Shown: one piece after another, positions 62,245 through 64,000 of the stretch
Numbering within the stretch: the stretch's first letter is position 1
How the letters are laid out: the number at the start of each line of letters is the position of its first letter
NCBI GenBank assembly: GCA_043228905.1
Contig: JBHGNT010000015.1
Span: 11,842,001-11,906,000, forward strand
DNA: 64,000 nt
Reading direction: 5' to 3'
Source: Azolla caroliniana
Taxonomy: Eukaryota > Polypodiophyta
Made by a program: the position numbers and the translations under genes
The notes under the pieces: generated by a model
Told to the model about the DNA's origin: nothing
What the model saw: only the letters and a program-made list of their open reading frames with translations
Database searches by the model: none

Positions 62245-64000
62245 ATAGGAGCCGTTTGGTTGGACAACCCTAGATTTGTGCAGCCCATTAGTGGTTTCAT
62301 TCCCTCTAAGCAAGTTCGCAAGGTGTTCGTAGCCCAAGTAACAATTAGTACTAAAAGTACCCCTCCAATACACGTCTTAGCACTTCTAGACTCCGGAGCT
62401 AATTCTTGCTTTATGGATAGGAATTTTGCCCAAGCTCATCAGATATCTCTTAGAAAACTCTCGTGTCCAGCCTTTGTAGTCGTCATTGATGGTTGTCCCA
62501 TTGCTTCCGGAAATATCATAGAAGAGTCAGAACCCGTTAATATTGTCCTAGATAGCTTAGCATGTGTAGTATCATTTAACATTATTAGTATCCCAAAACA
62601 TCCCATCGTTTTGGGATTACCATGGTTCGAGTTACATAACCCAAACATAAATTGGAGAACAAGAGAAATCTGGTGTCGACAAACCCGAGGATCTACTCAG
62701 AAGATTGCCACCATTTCACTACATCAGTTGCGGGAAGAAGGACGCAAGGAAGAAATGTTTCTCTTTGCAATATCACTAAAACCCTCCGACACCATTAAAG
62801 AGGAGTCCACCGTTCAGCTTCCAAAGAAGTATCATCATTATGTCGATGTATTCGATAAAGTACGAGCCAATACACTTCCTCGCCATCGACCATATGATTG
62901 CCCCATCAATTTACAACCGGGGAAAGAGCCACCATGGGGACCGATCTACAATTTGTCTCCAACCGAGCTAGAAGTCCTTCGAGCCTATATAAAGGAGAAT
63001 TTGGAGAATGGATTCATTCGACATTCGAAATCTCTAGCCGGCGCACCCATTTTCTTCGTCAAGAAAAAGGATGGCTCACTTCGTCTGGTGGTAGATTACC
63101 ATAGCTTGAATAAAGTTACAATCCGCAATAGGTATGCACTTCCCCTTATCTCAAGTCTTTTAGAACGGATCAATGGTGCCAGGTTCTTCACAAAGATCGA
63201 CTTACGGGGGGGGGGGGGGGGGCTATAACCTCGTACAGATCCGACCAGGAGATGAATGGAAGACCGTGTTCCGCACTAGATATGGGCACTTCGAGTATAC
63301 GGTCATGCCGTTCGGCCTCACTAATGCGCCAGCAGTCTTCCAGCACATGGCAAAATGATATATTCCGAGATCTCTTGGATGTGTGTCTGATCATCTACTT
63401 GGATGATCTACTGGTTTATTCAAAGACCGAAGAAGAGCATGATTCTCATGTACTGTTAGTACTAAAACAACTTCGAGAACATGGTCTTTACGCAAAGCTA
63501 GAAAAATGTAGTTTCGGGTGCAACCAGGTGGAATTTCTCGGCTACATCATTTCATCAGAAGGCATCTCCATGGACCCAGCTAAGGTCAAGACGGTGGTAG
63601 AATGGCAGACTCCGCGCTCGATGCGGGATGTGCAACGCTTTTTAGGCTTTGCCAATTTTTACCGGAAGTTTATACAAGATTACTCAAAGCTCGTTCTGCC
63701 TCTCACACAGCTTACCAAGAAGGGACAATTGTTCGTTTGGTCTGAAGAAGTAGATATGGCTTTCGAGAGTCTTAAAAAGACATTTACATCGGCTCCAATT
63801 CTAGGTCATGTCGATCCGGAAAAACCATTCATTATCGAAGCTAATGCATCGGATTTTGCATTGGGGAGCATTCTGTCACAACGGGGTAATGATGAGAAGC
63901 TACATCCTGTGGCTTTTCACTCACACAAGTTTGACGCTGCCGAAATCAACTACGAAATTCATGCTAAGGAGCTATTGCCAATAGTGGACTCGTTTATGCA
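62245..64000 (+). pseudogene. Gypsy-2 pol: protease and reverse transcriptase, frameshifted
   Basis: Aspartic protease [11 protein letters not shown] (DSG) near 62,390, then [22 protein letters not shown] near 63,040, [15 protein letters not shown] near 63,130, FTKIDLRG at 63,200. A run of 17 G (63,206-63,222) shifts the frame. It resumes as [20 protein letters not shown] and [16 protein letters not shown], loses one base near 63,355, then IIYLDDLLVYSKTEEEHD with the YLDD box at about 63,397-63,410, and continues through the RNase H start (near 63,820, PFIIEANASDFALG) to the window end. The RNase H first Asp is replaced by Asn in EANASD compared with the usual E-x-D-A-S-D. Confidence 0.87.

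Larger units (their letters stand above)
60574..64000 (+). mobile_element. Gypsy-2: Ty3/gypsy element, 5' half
   Basis: LTR and leader about 60,574-61,082, gag 61,083-62,233, then protease-RT in a second frame up to the window end. The order gag-PR-RT and the RT sequence identify Ty3/gypsy. It truncates Copia-13. The 3' half and 3' LTR lie beyond the window. Confidence 0.88.

Overview
This window looks like repeat-rich intergenic nuclear DNA from a land plant. The evidence is dense Ty1/copia elements primed by initiator tRNA-Met (TGGTATCAGAGC-type sites), Ty3/gypsy remnants, plant-style LINEs, a tRNA-derived SINE and TATA-bearing LTRs. I found no convincing cellular gene, no rRNA or functional tRNA gene, no CRISPR array and nothing bacterial. 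The lineage cannot be fixed from the sequence. The copia clade and an unusual gag-only family might suggest a non-seed plant, but that is a weak guess.

Nearly every base can be assigned to transposable elements, which I number here. From 1 to 27,505 there is a layered nest: Copia-1 (minus) contains Copia-2 (plus, target duplication TCTGT). Copia-2 contains Copia-3 in its 5' LTR, a solo LTR in its RNase H region, and Copia-4 (target duplication CGTTG) in its 3' LTR. Copia-4 contains Copia-5 (target duplication AAATT) and another solo LTR. Three 5'-truncated LINEs sit in the GA microsatellites of LTRs of Copia-3 and Copia-4, and a SINE lies beside one of them.

From 27,596 to 37,369 come a Mutator-type MITE, a 5'-truncated Copia-6, a gypsy end (Gypsy-1), a degraded gag-only element (GagX-2) split by about 1.6 kb of extreme purine-rich DNA, and a copia 3' end with its LTR. 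Copia-8 (37,582-42,931) is the best-preserved element: it has a 1409-codon gag-pol frame, both LTRs and a TTTTT target duplication. It is inserted into otherwise unannotated AT-rich DNA.

From 43,262 to 56,949 there are copia and GagX fragments with a local inversion, then Copia-11 (plus), itself split by a complete Copia-12 (target duplication TAAGT) and by a solo LTR. The right end holds unclassified repeats, a truncated relative of Copia-8, and the 5' part of Gypsy-2, which runs off the window. The Gypsy-2 promoter carries a perfect four-unit heat-shock-element motif.

The genes do not form a host pathway. The coding remnants are gag, protease, integrase, reverse transcriptase and RNase H modules of retroelements, almost all broken by stops, frameshifts or deletions. 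The most interesting signals are structural: LTR TATA boxes in the loops of inverted repeats, covarying LTR dyads, a duplicated polypurine tract bracketing a post-RNase H segment, and LINEs placed repeatedly in GA microsatellites.
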